NCBI GenBank assembly: GCA_903921135.1
Contig: CAIXOY010000303.1
Span: 1-5,696, forward strand
Source: an uncultured Gammaproteobacteria bacterium
GTDB taxonomy: Bacteria; Pseudomonadota; Gammaproteobacteria; Pseudomonadales; UBA5518
Length of the DNA: 5,696 bases
Reading direction: 5' to 3'
Shown here: positions 1 to 5,696 of the stretch, piece by piece
Layout: each line of letters opens with the position of its first letter
How positions within the stretch are numbered: the first letter of the stretch is position 1
Translations under genes and position numbers: made by a program
The notes under the pieces: model-generated
The model's database searches: none
Told to the model about the DNA's origin: nothing
The model's input: the letters and a program-made list of their open reading frames with translations, nothing else

Positions 1-547
1 CCATCACGCGCGGCTGCGTGGCGAGCACCGTCACATGTTTGCCCAGCCCCGCCATGACGCCAGCGGCTTCCAGACTGATGAGGCCTCCGCCCACACAGAC
101 CACGCGCGTGGCCGCGGGCAGCGCGGCGCGCAATTGCTCGCAATCGGCGAGTGTGCGCAGGCAATGCACGCCCGCAGCATCTGCACCGGGCACCGGTAAT
201 CGACGCGCAACCGCGCCGGTACAGAGCGCGAGCCCGGAGTAGGGCAGCGTGCTGCCATCGTCCAGATGAAGTTGCCGTGCAGCGGCGTCGATGCGCGTAG
301 CACGTCTGGCGCTCGTCACCGTGATGCCCCGCTCGGCATAGAAATCGCGCGGGCGGTAAAGGAGCTTCTCGTGGGCGAGGATGCCCGCGAGGTAGAGCTT
401 GGAGAGATGCGGGCGCTGGTAGGGCGGCATGGGCTCGTCGCAGACCAGCGTGACAGCGCCCGCGTAGCCCTCGCGGCGCAGCGAGTCGGCGAGTTGTCCG
501 GCGGCCTGTCCGCCACCGACGATGACGATGGGATCGGCGTTGCTCAT
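1..547 (-). CDS. FAD-dependent NAD(P)H:ferredoxin/rubredoxin reductase-type oxidoreductase, N-terminal part (runs off left edge)
   Basis: The sequence shows 182 codons from ATG (547-545) to the left edge with no stop. This is a little under half of the usual ~400 residues for this family. Residues 7-17 form an FAD-binding Rossmann start (IVIVGGGQAAG). PPYQRPHLSK at 41-50 is the hallmark stretch of putidaredoxin/rhodocoxin/ferredoxin reductases. LCTGAVARRLPVPG at 108-121 is the ATG-type motif that closes the FAD domain. VGGGLISLEAAG at 152-163 opens the NAD(P)H domain. The family moves electrons from NAD(P)H through FAD to a small iron-sulfur protein. The start lies 4 bp after the stop of the four-cluster ferredoxin subunit, so the two are almost certainly cotranscribed and the Fe-S subunit is the likely partner. 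Only a weak GGGA precedes the ATG, so translation may depend on coupling. It could instead serve a P450 ferredoxin, but its operon position argues for the molybdoenzyme. The family call is firm; the partner is inferred. Confidence 0.9.
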   Translation of the reverse strand, partial: MSNADPIVIVGGGQAAGQLADSLRREGYAGAVTLVCDEPMPPYQRPHLSKLYLAGILAHEKLLYRPRDFYAERGITVTSARRATRIDAAARQLHLDDGSTLPYSGLALCTGAVARRLPVPGADAAGVHCLRTLADCEQLRAALPAATRVVCVGGGLISLEAAGVMAGLGKHVTVLATQPRVM

Positions 548-551
548 GGGC

Positions 552-1124
552 TCAATCCCGGAACAGGTAGCGGGTGGTGGGACGCGTGCCGGCGTCTTCG
601 TTCAGGCGGTGTACGTCGCGGCCCGGGCGCCACTCCTGCACCGCGGCATCTGCCTTGTCGGCATCCACGAGGATGATCGCGCGCGTGGGGCAGGTCATGA
701 CACACGGCGGCTCGGGCTGCTCGGGGCCACGGTGGTCGCAAAGATTGCACTTGTCGGCGGTGCCCAGTGCCGAATCGAAACTGATCGCATCGTAGGGGCA
801 GGCCGCACCACAGTTCTGGCAGCCGATGCAGAGTTCCGGGTCGATCTCGACCAGACCGTCCTCGCGCTGGTGGATCGCCCAGGTCGGACAGTCGTCGATG
901 CAGGGTGCGTCCTCGCAGTGCTGGCACATCACCGGCCACCACTCCATCTTCAACTCCGGGTAGGAACCCACGGGCTTGTCGAAGACGGTGCGCTGCTGCG
1001 GATTGAGGATCCGCAGCCGGTTCTCGCCCACCGGCAGGCCGTTCTCCATTTTGCAAGCCACCGAGCAGGTGTCGCAGCCGATGCAGCGGAAGATATCGAT
1101 CAGGAATTGCTTCTCGACGCGCAT
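552..1124 (-). CDS. DmsB/PhsB-like four-[4Fe-4S] electron-transfer subunit of a molybdoenzyme
   Basis: A 190-residue protein with sixteen cysteines in four ferredoxin-like groups: C14-x2-C17-x2-C20-x3-C24, C67-x2-C70-x4-C75-x3-C79, C99-x2-C102-x2-C105-x3-C109 and C126-x2-C129-x11-C141-x3-C145. This is the DmsB/PsrB/NrfC layout and predicts four [4Fe-4S] clusters. NarH and EbdB types replace one Cys, usually with Trp, and hold a [3Fe-4S] cluster; that is not seen here. The length is typical for the family. There is no signal peptide or membrane segment, so it should be cytoplasmic unless carried by a partner. The ATG at 1124-1122 shares one base with the stop of the molybdenum subunit (TGATG) and has a GGAGG 7 nt upstream, which fixes the start. 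The role is to relay electrons between the Mo subunit and a partner, most simply the FAD protein encoded 4 bp downstream. The family is secure; the direction of electron flow is not visible. Confidence 0.95.
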   Translation of the reverse strand: MRVEKQFLIDIFRCIGCDTCSVACKMENGLPVGENRLRILNPQQRTVFDKPVGSYPELKMEWWPVMCQHCEDAPCIDDCPTWAIHQREDGLVEIDPELCIGCQNCGAACPYDAISFDSALGTADKCNLCDHRGPEQPEPPCVMTCPTRAIILVDADKADAAVQEWRPGRDVHRLNEDAGTRPTTRYLFRD

Positions 1125-3418
1125 CAGACCGCCTCCACCATAGCCCGCTCGACTTCGACCAGACAGTCGTAGACGGGGTAGTTCGATTCGAGGATGGTTT
1201 CCTGCGCCGCGTTCAGCGGCATCTGCGTGAGATCCGCGTAGTGGCCCGAGATGAAGTGCTCCGGCCACCAGCCCTGGCTGAGATTGAGCGCGCCCGGCTT
1301 GATGCCCTCGGTCACGTGCACGTGCGCCACGAAGGCGCCGCGATCGTTGTAGATGCGGATGGGGTCGGCGTCCTGCAGGCCGCGCGCGGCGGCGTCCTGC
1401 GGGTGCATCTCGACGCGCGGCTCGGGTGCGACCTCGCGGATCCAGGGCAGGATCATGTGCGTGGCGTTGGCGGAATACATCGAGTGGTTGCTCATGAAGG
1501 TGAGCGGGTAGCGGCGCGCCTTCTCGCGGCGATTGCCTTCCAGCGGCTCCTCGAAGGTGGGCACACCCTGCCCGTGCTGCACCAGCGACTCGGTGTACAC
1601 CTCGATGTGACCCGAGGGCGTGGGGAACTTGAGATCCGCGAAGGGCACGTGCGGCGAGGGCATGGCGGCGCGCGTCACGCCCTTCTCGCGCAGTTCCTCC
1701 CACGACATGTCGCGGATGCAGGGGTCGGTGGCCTCGCGCACGATCTGCTCGCAGGCCTCCATCGCGCTCATCTTCCAATGCTCGCCCTGCCCGAGGCGCT
1801 CACACACGCCCTTGAAGATGTCCCAGTCGGGCTTCGCCTCGCCCACGGGGTCGATGGCGCGGGTGCGCAGCTGCACGTACATGTTGTTCCAGCTGGCGAC
1901 GACGTCGGCTTCTTCCTCGTAGTAGCTGGTCGCGGGCAACACGATATCGGCGAGCTGCGCGGCCTGCGTCCACACCAGCTCCGAGACGGCGAAAAGATCG
2001 AGCTGCGGGAGTGCTTCGCGGATGAAGCGGTTGCGGCGCGGCGCCTGCGTGCCGAAGCCGTAGTTGTGGGCCCAGAGGCTCTTGATCGGGTACGGCGCGC
2101 CGCTCGAGATGATCTCGTGCATGCGTGTGCCGGGATACATGCGCCCGGTGCGACCGCCCGGCATCAGCCACGACGGCGGCGTGGCGAAGATGAGCCGCAA
2201 GAGCGAGCCGCCGCCCCAGCTCACACCTGCGTGGCGCTTGCCGATGTTGCCGCAGATCGCGCCGAGGGTGATCAGCGCGCGGAAGGACTGGTGGCCGTTG
2301 TAGTAGCGCTGGGTGCCCTGCCCGATCCACAACGATGCGGGGTCGGTGCGCGCGTATTCGAGCGCAAGCGAGCGGATCGTCTCTGCAGGCACGTCGCAGA
2401 GCGCGGAGGCTTTTTCCGGCGTGTAATCACGCAGGCTCTCGCGCAGCACGTTGAAGCCGGTGCGCACCGCCACCTCTCCCCCGCCCGGGAGCATCACGCT
2501 GCCGCGCCAGTCGAGGGCGGGCACGGAGGTGCTGCCCGCAGTGGCGGGAAGGCCGGTGTTCTCGTCGAGTACCGCGCACTCGCCACCGAGGCGCAGCAGG
2601 CTGCCGTCGTCCTCGCGCACCAGATACGCCGAGTTCGAGTGCTGGCGCAGGTACTCCGCGGCATGCAGGCCGGACTCGATGATCACCTGCATCATGCCGA
2701 GGATCATCGCGGCATCCGTGCCCGGGCGGATCGGGATCCACTGGTCGGCTTTGGTGGAGGTGCGCGAGAAACGCGGATCGATGGAGACCACGCGCGCGCC
2801 TTTCTCCATGGCCTCGAACATGAAGTGGATGTCGCTGTGGGCGGTGTCGGCGATGTTCTTGCCGAAGAGGATGATCAGCTTGCTGCCGACAATGTCGGGC
2901 CACTCGTTCGATTCCTGGTGCACGCCGAGCGTGGGCAGGAAGCCCATGTTGGCGCCGAGGTCACCCATGATGCCGAGGTTGCTGAAGGCCGTGCCGCCCA
3001 AGCTGTTCGCCACACGGCTCGAGAGCATCATCGAGAGGATGCCGTAGTTCCCCGTCATGCTGATCCAGGCGTTGGACTCGGGGCCGTAGCGCTTCGCGAT
3101 GCCGTCGAGTTTTCCTGCCACGTAATCGAAAGCATCATCCCACGAGAGGCGCTGCCACTGCCCGCCGCCGCGCTCGCCCTTGCGCAGCATCGGGTAACGG
3201 ATGCGGCCCTCGTGATCCACGCGCTGCATCGCCATCGAGATGCCTTTCAGGCAGATGCGGCGGTAGCGCGGGTCGGGGAATTCCGCGGGCTCGACCTTGA
3301 GCATCTTGCCGTCCTTGACGTGCACATTGATGCCGCAACTGCCGGTGCAGTTGGGTGAGCACACGGAGCGCACGATGCGGTCGGGGGTGATGGCGCCGGG
3401 GGCGATGCGGATGCTCAT
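1124..3418 (-). CDS. Molybdopterin-dependent oxidoreductase, DMSO reductase (CISM) family catalytic subunit
   Basis: A 764-residue protein when started at ATG 3418-3416. C20-x3-C24-x3-C28-x27-C56 binds the N-terminal [4Fe-4S] cluster. The Mo-bisPGD core follows: IRPGTDAAMILGMM at 230-243, WIGQGTQRYYNG at 364-375, ITLGAICGNIGKRHAG at 383-398, and ADIVLPATSYYEEEADV at 490-506. The C-terminal dinucleotide-binding domain spans about 637-750 (SNHSMYSAN at 643-651). No twin-arginine signal or membrane segment is present, so the enzyme looks cytoplasmic. D153 in MGDLGANMG (151-158 region) is a candidate Mo ligand by analogy with Asp-ligated type II enzymes, but the first cluster ligand is Cys rather than the His of NarG. 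Residues 264-325 form a low-similarity insert before the second core block. The substrate is unknown; hydroxylase, reductase and transhydroxylase roles are all open. The frame extends 67 codons upstream, but those codons translate an intergenic REP-like repeat, so this start is preferred. A weak AGG lies 10 nt upstream of it. It is the first gene of the operon. Confidence 0.93.
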   Translation of the reverse strand: MSIRIAPGAITPDRIVRSVCSPNCTGSCGINVHVKDGKMLKVEPAEFPDPRYRRICLKGISMAMQRVDHEGRIRYPMLRKGERGGGQWQRLSWDDAFDYVAGKLDGIAKRYGPESNAWISMTGNYGILSMMLSSRVANSLGGTAFSNLGIMGDLGANMGFLPTLGVHQESNEWPDIVGSKLIILFGKNIADTAHSDIHFMFEAMEKGARVVSIDPRFSRTSTKADQWIPIRPGTDAAMILGMMQVIIESGLHAAEYLRQHSNSAYLVREDDGSLLRLGGECAVLDENTGLPATAGSTSVPALDWRGSVMLPGGGEVAVRTGFNVLRESLRDYTPEKASALCDVPAETIRSLALEYARTDPASLWIGQGTQRYYNGHQSFRALITLGAICGNIGKRHAGVSWGGGSLLRLIFATPPSWLMPGGRTGRMYPGTRMHEIISSGAPYPIKSLWAHNYGFGTQAPRRNRFIREALPQLDLFAVSELVWTQAAQLADIVLPATSYYEEEADVVASWNNMYVQLRTRAIDPVGEAKPDWDIFKGVCERLGQGEHWKMSAMEACEQIVREATDPCIRDMSWEELREKGVTRAAMPSPHVPFADLKFPTPSGHIEVYTESLVQHGQGVPTFEEPLEGNRREKARRYPLTFMSNHSMYSANATHMILPWIREVAPEPRVEMHPQDAAARGLQDADPIRIYNDRGAFVAHVHVTEGIKPGALNLSQGWWPEHFISGHYADLTQMPLNAAQETILESNYPVYDCLVEVERAMVEAV
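1132..1136 (-). promoter_or_regulatory. Shine-Dalgarno GGAGG for the Fe-S subunit
   Basis: On the minus strand GGAGG sits 7 nt before the ATG at 1124-1122, inside the last codons of the molybdenum subunit gene. Its strength and spacing decide the start of the Fe-S subunit. With the TGATG stop/start overlap, it points to coupled translation of the two subunits in fixed proportion. Confidence 0.8.
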
Positions 3419-3588
3419 GGGGGCAGTACCTGCGTGGCGACGGCTAACGATAAGCGAACGCGATGCGGTTGTGGTGGGAGCGCGCCATGCGCGCGACTGC
3501 CGGGGGATGGCCTCCTCCCACATGGCGATATTGGAGCATGCGCGCAGCATCGGATAGGCTCCGCCAGCACCCCCTGCCCGAGCGCACA
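3419..3588. other. Divergent intergenic region between the Mo-enzyme operon and the monooxygenase gene
   Basis: These 170 bp separate two outward-facing transcription units and must hold both promoters unless they share upstream sequence elsewhere. On the plus strand TTGGAG (3531-3536), 16 nt and GATAGG (3553-3558) is a weak sigma70-like pair, with only 3 of 6 matches in each box, ending about 30 nt before the monooxygenase ATG. On the minus side, an AT-richer patch at 3444-3453 (CTAACGATAA) is the only candidate for a -10 region. No clear regulator operator was recognised. The REPIN-like repeat at 3474-3521 lies in the middle. A 9-bp direct repeat, CATGCGCGC, occurs at 3486-3494 and again at 3537-3545. 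Confidence 0.6.
3474..3521. repeat. REPIN-like inverted pair of REP elements
   Basis: The left half starts GTGGGAG (3474-3480) and continues into a GC hairpin, GCGCGC (3480-3485), CAT loop, GCGCGC (3489-3494), then GAC. The right half read on the minus strand starts GTGGGAG (3521-3515). Both halves share GTGGGAG-nnn-GCCAT, with 13 of 17 positions matching, in opposite orientation. This is the architecture of paired REP sequences (REPINs/BIMEs), which are common in intergenic DNA of gammaproteobacteria with a GTGGGAG-type border and a CGCGAC end. Only one pair is in the window, so repetition across the genome cannot be shown here. It could affect transcript stability or act as a weak bidirectional transcription barrier between the divergent genes. 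Confidence 0.55.
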
Positions 3589-5094
3589 ATGAGCGAGCCG
3601 CAACACGATGCCTCGGCAAAAGACATTCCGGCTCCCGGCGCCGCGCTCCGACACCACGAGGTGATCATCCTCGGCGCAGGCTTCGCCGGCATCGGCGCGG
3701 CGATCATGCTGCGCAAGGCCGATATCGATTTCGTGGTGCTGGAAAAAGCCCTCTCGGTGGGCGGCGTCTGGCGAGAGAACACCTACCCCGACTGCGCCTG
3801 CGACGTGCCTTCCGCGTTCTATTGCTACTCCTTCGCGCCGAACCCAGCGTGGTCGCATCTCTTCGCCAAGCAGCCGGAAATAAAGCGCTACGCGGAAGAC
3901 ACCGTGGCACGAACCGGCATCGACGATGCGATCCGCTTCGGTCATGAGCTGCAGGCGGCACGCTGGAACGCGAGCAGCGCGCTCTGGGAGCTCGAGACCT
4001 GCGCCGGGCCCTACACGGCGCGCTTCATCATCGTGGCGACCGGGCCGATGCACGAGCCCGTCACGCCCGCGTTGCCCGGGCTGGAGACGTTCAGGGGCGA
4101 GCGCTTCCACTCCGCGCACTGGGACCACGGCGTGGATCTGCGCGGCAAACGCGTGGCGGTGATCGGCACCGGCGCCTCCGCCATACAGTTCGTGCCTGCG
4201 ATACAGCCGCTCGTGGCATCGCTCACGGTGTTCCAGCGCAGCGCGCCCTGGGTTCTGCCCAAACTCGACGCGCGCATCTCTGCGCGCTGGCAGCGGCGCT
4301 TCGCGCGCTTTCCCGCGTTGCAGTCTGCGTTGCGGGGCCTGCTGTCGCTGCAGTTCGAGCTGCTTAACGGCAGCGTGCAGCGCCCACGTGCGCGACGGCG
4401 GCTCGAGCGTGCGGCGCTGCGCAACATCCACAGCGCCGTGCGTGACCCGGCCCTGCGCGCGCGGCTCACGCCGGACTTCGACATCGGCTGCAAGCGCATT
4501 CTCCAATCGAACAGCTGGTACCCGGCGCTGGCGCAACCCAATGTCACGGTGAGCAGTGACGTGAAGGAAGTCCGCGGCAACACGCTGATCGCGGGCGATG
4601 GCTCGGTGCACGAGGCGGACGTGATCATCTTCGGCACGGGCTTCAAGGTGGCAGAGCCGCCGATTGCCGCGCGCATCACGGGCGCGAGCGGCCGCACGCT
4701 GGCAGATCTGTGGAACGGCAGCCCCGAGGCCTATCTGGGCACCACGGTGCCGGATTGCCCCAACTGTTTCTTCACGCTGGGGCCGAATCTCTACGCCTTC
4801 TCGTCTGCCTTCGTGATGATCGAGGCGCAGGTGGAGTACATCCTCGGCGCGCTGCGCCATGCCCGCAAGAATGGATTACGGAGCCTTCGCCCGCGCGAAG
4901 CGGTAGTCGCGGACTACAACCATGCTCTGCAAGGAGCGCTGCAACAAAGCGTCTTCAACATCGGCGGCTGCAGCAGTTATTTCATCGACCGCAACGGCCG
5001 GAACAGTACCAACTGGCCATGGTCGATACGCGAACTGCGTCGGCGCCTGCGGCGCTTCGATGCCGCCGCCTTCGAGACAGAGCCTCAGCCGTAA
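3589..5094 (+). CDS. Baeyer-Villiger / flavin-containing monooxygenase (class B flavoprotein)
   Basis: A 501-residue protein, typical in length for type I Baeyer-Villiger monooxygenases (BVMOs). The FAD-binding Rossmann motif is GAGFAG at 29-34. The first fingerprint, GGVWRENTYPDCACD, is at 58-72. The central BVMO fingerprint FxGxxxHxxxWD is exact at 168-179 (F168, G170, H174, W178, D179). The NADPH-binding Rossmann motif is GTGASA at 193-198. CKR then SNSWYPAL at 301-314, FGTGF at 348-352, FTLGPN at 395-400 and GCSSYFIDRNGRN near 460-472 are conserved family blocks. The reaction inserts one O atom from O2 into a ketone (giving an ester or lactone) or oxidises a heteroatom, using NADPH and FAD, in the cytoplasm. 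The start at 3589 has a weak GAG 6 nt upstream. Earlier in-frame ATGs at 3463, 3487 and 3538 would translate the REP-like repeat and lack conservation. Transcription is divergent from the Mo operon, and the 3' end overlaps the P450 gene. The substrate is unknown. Confidence 0.93.
   Translation: MSEPQHDASAKDIPAPGAALRHHEVIILGAGFAGIGAAIMLRKADIDFVVLEKALSVGGVWRENTYPDCACDVPSAFYCYSFAPNPAWSHLFAKQPEIKRYAEDTVARTGIDDAIRFGHELQAARWNASSALWELETCAGPYTARFIIVATGPMHEPVTPALPGLETFRGERFHSAHWDHGVDLRGKRVAVIGTGASAIQFVPAIQPLVASLTVFQRSAPWVLPKLDARISARWQRRFARFPALQSALRGLLSLQFELLNGSVQRPRARRRLERAALRNIHSAVRDPALRARLTPDFDIGCKRILQSNSWYPALAQPNVTVSSDVKEVRGNTLIAGDGSVHEADVIIFGTGFKVAEPPIAARITGASGRTLADLWNGSPEAYLGTTVPDCPNCFFTLGPNLYAFSSAFVMIEAQVEYILGALRHARKNGLRSLRPREAVVADYNHALQGALQQSVFNIGGCSSYFIDRNGRNSTNWPWSIRELRRRLRRFDAAAFETEPQP
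5085..5094. other. Convergent 10-bp overlap of monooxygenase and P450 3' ends
   Basis: The monooxygenase stop TAA is at 5092-5094 on the plus strand. The P450 stop TGA is at 5087-5085 on the minus strand. The last codons of each gene therefore lie on opposite strands of the same 10 bp, and no intergenic space or hairpin terminator separates the two units. Confidence 0.85.
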
Positions 5095-5696
5095 GGCCGA
5101 ACCCACAGCTCTTTGGGGCCGCGCAACACGCCGCCGATGACCTCGACGCTGCGCCCGGGCGCAAGGCACATCCGCGGGAAACGCTCGAACACGAGCTTGA
5201 TCGCCGTCTCGAGTTCGCGCCGGGCCAGGTGCGAGCCCAGACAGAAGTGCACGCCGTGCCCGAAGACGAGGTTGCGGTGCGTACGGCTCGGGTCGAAGCG
5301 GCGCGGATCGCTGAACACTTCAGGATCGCTGTTGGCGGCGCTGATCCCGAAGAGCGTCCAGTCGCCCGCCTTGATGTCGACGCCGCCCAGCGTGATGTCG
5401 GCGCTGCAGATACGCGGCAGTAGCGCCACCGGCGGCTCCCAGCGAAGGCCCTCCTGCACGATGCTCTCGCGGGCTTTATCGCTCTCACCCACCTGCGCGC
5501 GCAGGGCCGGGTCCGAGAGGATCGCGTAAAGCAGGCTCCCGCCGTTCTTGTAGGCGGTGTCGGAACCGGCGGGATAGATCATCCGCGCGAAGGAGTAGAT
5601 CTCTTCGTCGGAGAGGCGCTGACCCTCGAATTCGGCGGTGGCCAGCGTGGAAATCACGTCAGTACCCGGGTTCACGCGGCGCTCGTCGAGGAAGGG
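5085..5696 (-). CDS. Cytochrome P450, C-terminal half (start lies beyond right edge)
   Basis: The frame is open from the right edge to TGA at 5087-5085, giving 203 residues, about half of a ~400-residue bacterial P450. In this numbering the I-helix oxygen-activation motif AGSDT is at 43-47, the K-helix ExxR (EGLR) at 82-85, and the haem-binding loop FGHGVHFCLG at 145-154 with the axial thiolate C152. The last residues (GPKELWVRP) are also typical. A GTG at 5675 could be read as a start, but it lies before the I-helix in the middle of the fold, and the frame continues upstream (PFLDERR) with normal P450 sequence. The protein is a soluble class I-type P450 that hydroxylates an organic substrate with O2 and needs a ferredoxin and reductase; neither is seen beside it. 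It converges on the monooxygenase gene. The CYP family and substrate cannot be assigned. Confidence 0.95.
   Translation of the reverse strand, partial: PFLDERRVNPGTDVISTLATAEFEGQRLSDEEIYSFARMIYPAGSDTAYKNGGSLLYAILSDPALRAQVGESDKARESIVQEGLRWEPPVALLPRICSADITLGGVDIKAGDWTLFGISAANSDPEVFSDPRRFDPSRTHRNLVFGHGVHFCLGSHLARRELETAIKLVFERFPRMCLAPGRSVEVIGGVLRGPKELWVRPYG

Noticed and set aside
522..1172. A plus-strand open frame over the Fe-S subunit
   Set aside because: It is antisense to a protein with sixteen correctly spaced cysteines and has no domain of its own.
1125..1778. Upstream extension of the Fe-S subunit frame into the Mo subunit gene
   Set aside because: The added residues are Arg/His/Gly-rich and run out of frame through conserved Mo-subunit sequence; the ATG at 1124 has its own GGAGG and starts right before the first cluster motif.
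1241..3358. A 705-codon plus-strand open frame antisense to the Mo subunit
   Set aside because: It is a GC-rich shadow: low-complexity Ala/Arg/His/Val composition, no recognisable domain, and fully opposite a gene with conserved cluster and Mo-cofactor motifs.
3531..3558. Sigma70-like promoter TTGGAG-16-GATAGG for the monooxygenase
   Set aside because: Only 3 of 6 matches in each box; in GC-rich DNA this is not enough to call as a feature.
3415..4860. A 481-codon minus-strand open frame antisense to the monooxygenase
   Set aside because: It has the same Arg/Ala/His-rich shadow composition and lies opposite exact BVMO fingerprints on the other strand.
5095..5423. Plus-strand frame over the P450 3' end, read as a possible extra gene
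   Set aside because: It is antisense to the P450 haem-binding loop and ExxR motif, with shadow composition.
5673..5675. GTG at 5675 as the P450 start, giving a short 196-residue protein
   Set aside because: The frame continues upstream with typical P450 sequence to the window edge; the first half of the fold would be missing.

Overview
The window is strongly GC-rich, and its codons end mostly in G or C. It is packed with catabolic redox genes, which suggests a high-GC proteobacterium. A REP-like palindrome with a GTGGGAG border resembles elements known from gammaproteobacteria, but this is a weak taxonomic hint and no rRNA or other marker is present.

Layout. The left 3.4 kb is one minus-strand operon, transcribed right to left. 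It starts with a molybdopterin (DMSO reductase family) catalytic subunit at 1124-3418. This is coupled by a one-base stop/start overlap to a four-cluster ferredoxin-type subunit at 552-1124. Four bases further on is an FAD-dependent ferredoxin-reductase-type protein that runs off the left edge (1-547). A 170-bp divergent intergenic region (3419-3588) holds a REPIN-like pair of inverted repeats. To its right, on the plus strand, is a Baeyer-Villiger/flavin-containing monooxygenase (3589-5094). Its stop overlaps by 10 bp the stop of a convergent cytochrome P450, of which only the C-terminal half lies in the window (5085-5696, minus strand).

How the genes may work together. The three left genes look like a complete electron path: NAD(P)H to FAD protein, to [4Fe-4S] subunit, to [4Fe-4S]/Mo-bisPGD catalytic subunit. 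No Tat signal is visible on the catalytic subunit and no NrfD/DmsC-type membrane anchor lies among the three genes seen, so the complex is probably cytoplasmic and soluble. This differs from the usual membrane-anchored respiratory enzymes of the family. The monooxygenase and P450 use O2 to oxidise organic substrates such as ketones and hydrocarbon skeletons. The neighbourhood therefore looks like a catabolic island for a hydrophobic, perhaps alicyclic, terpenoid or steroid-like compound. The substrate is inference; nothing in the sequence names it.

No tRNA, rRNA, CRISPR array, insertion sequence or convincing terminator was seen. The long open frames antisense to the molybdenum subunit and to the monooxygenase are GC-rich shadow frames.
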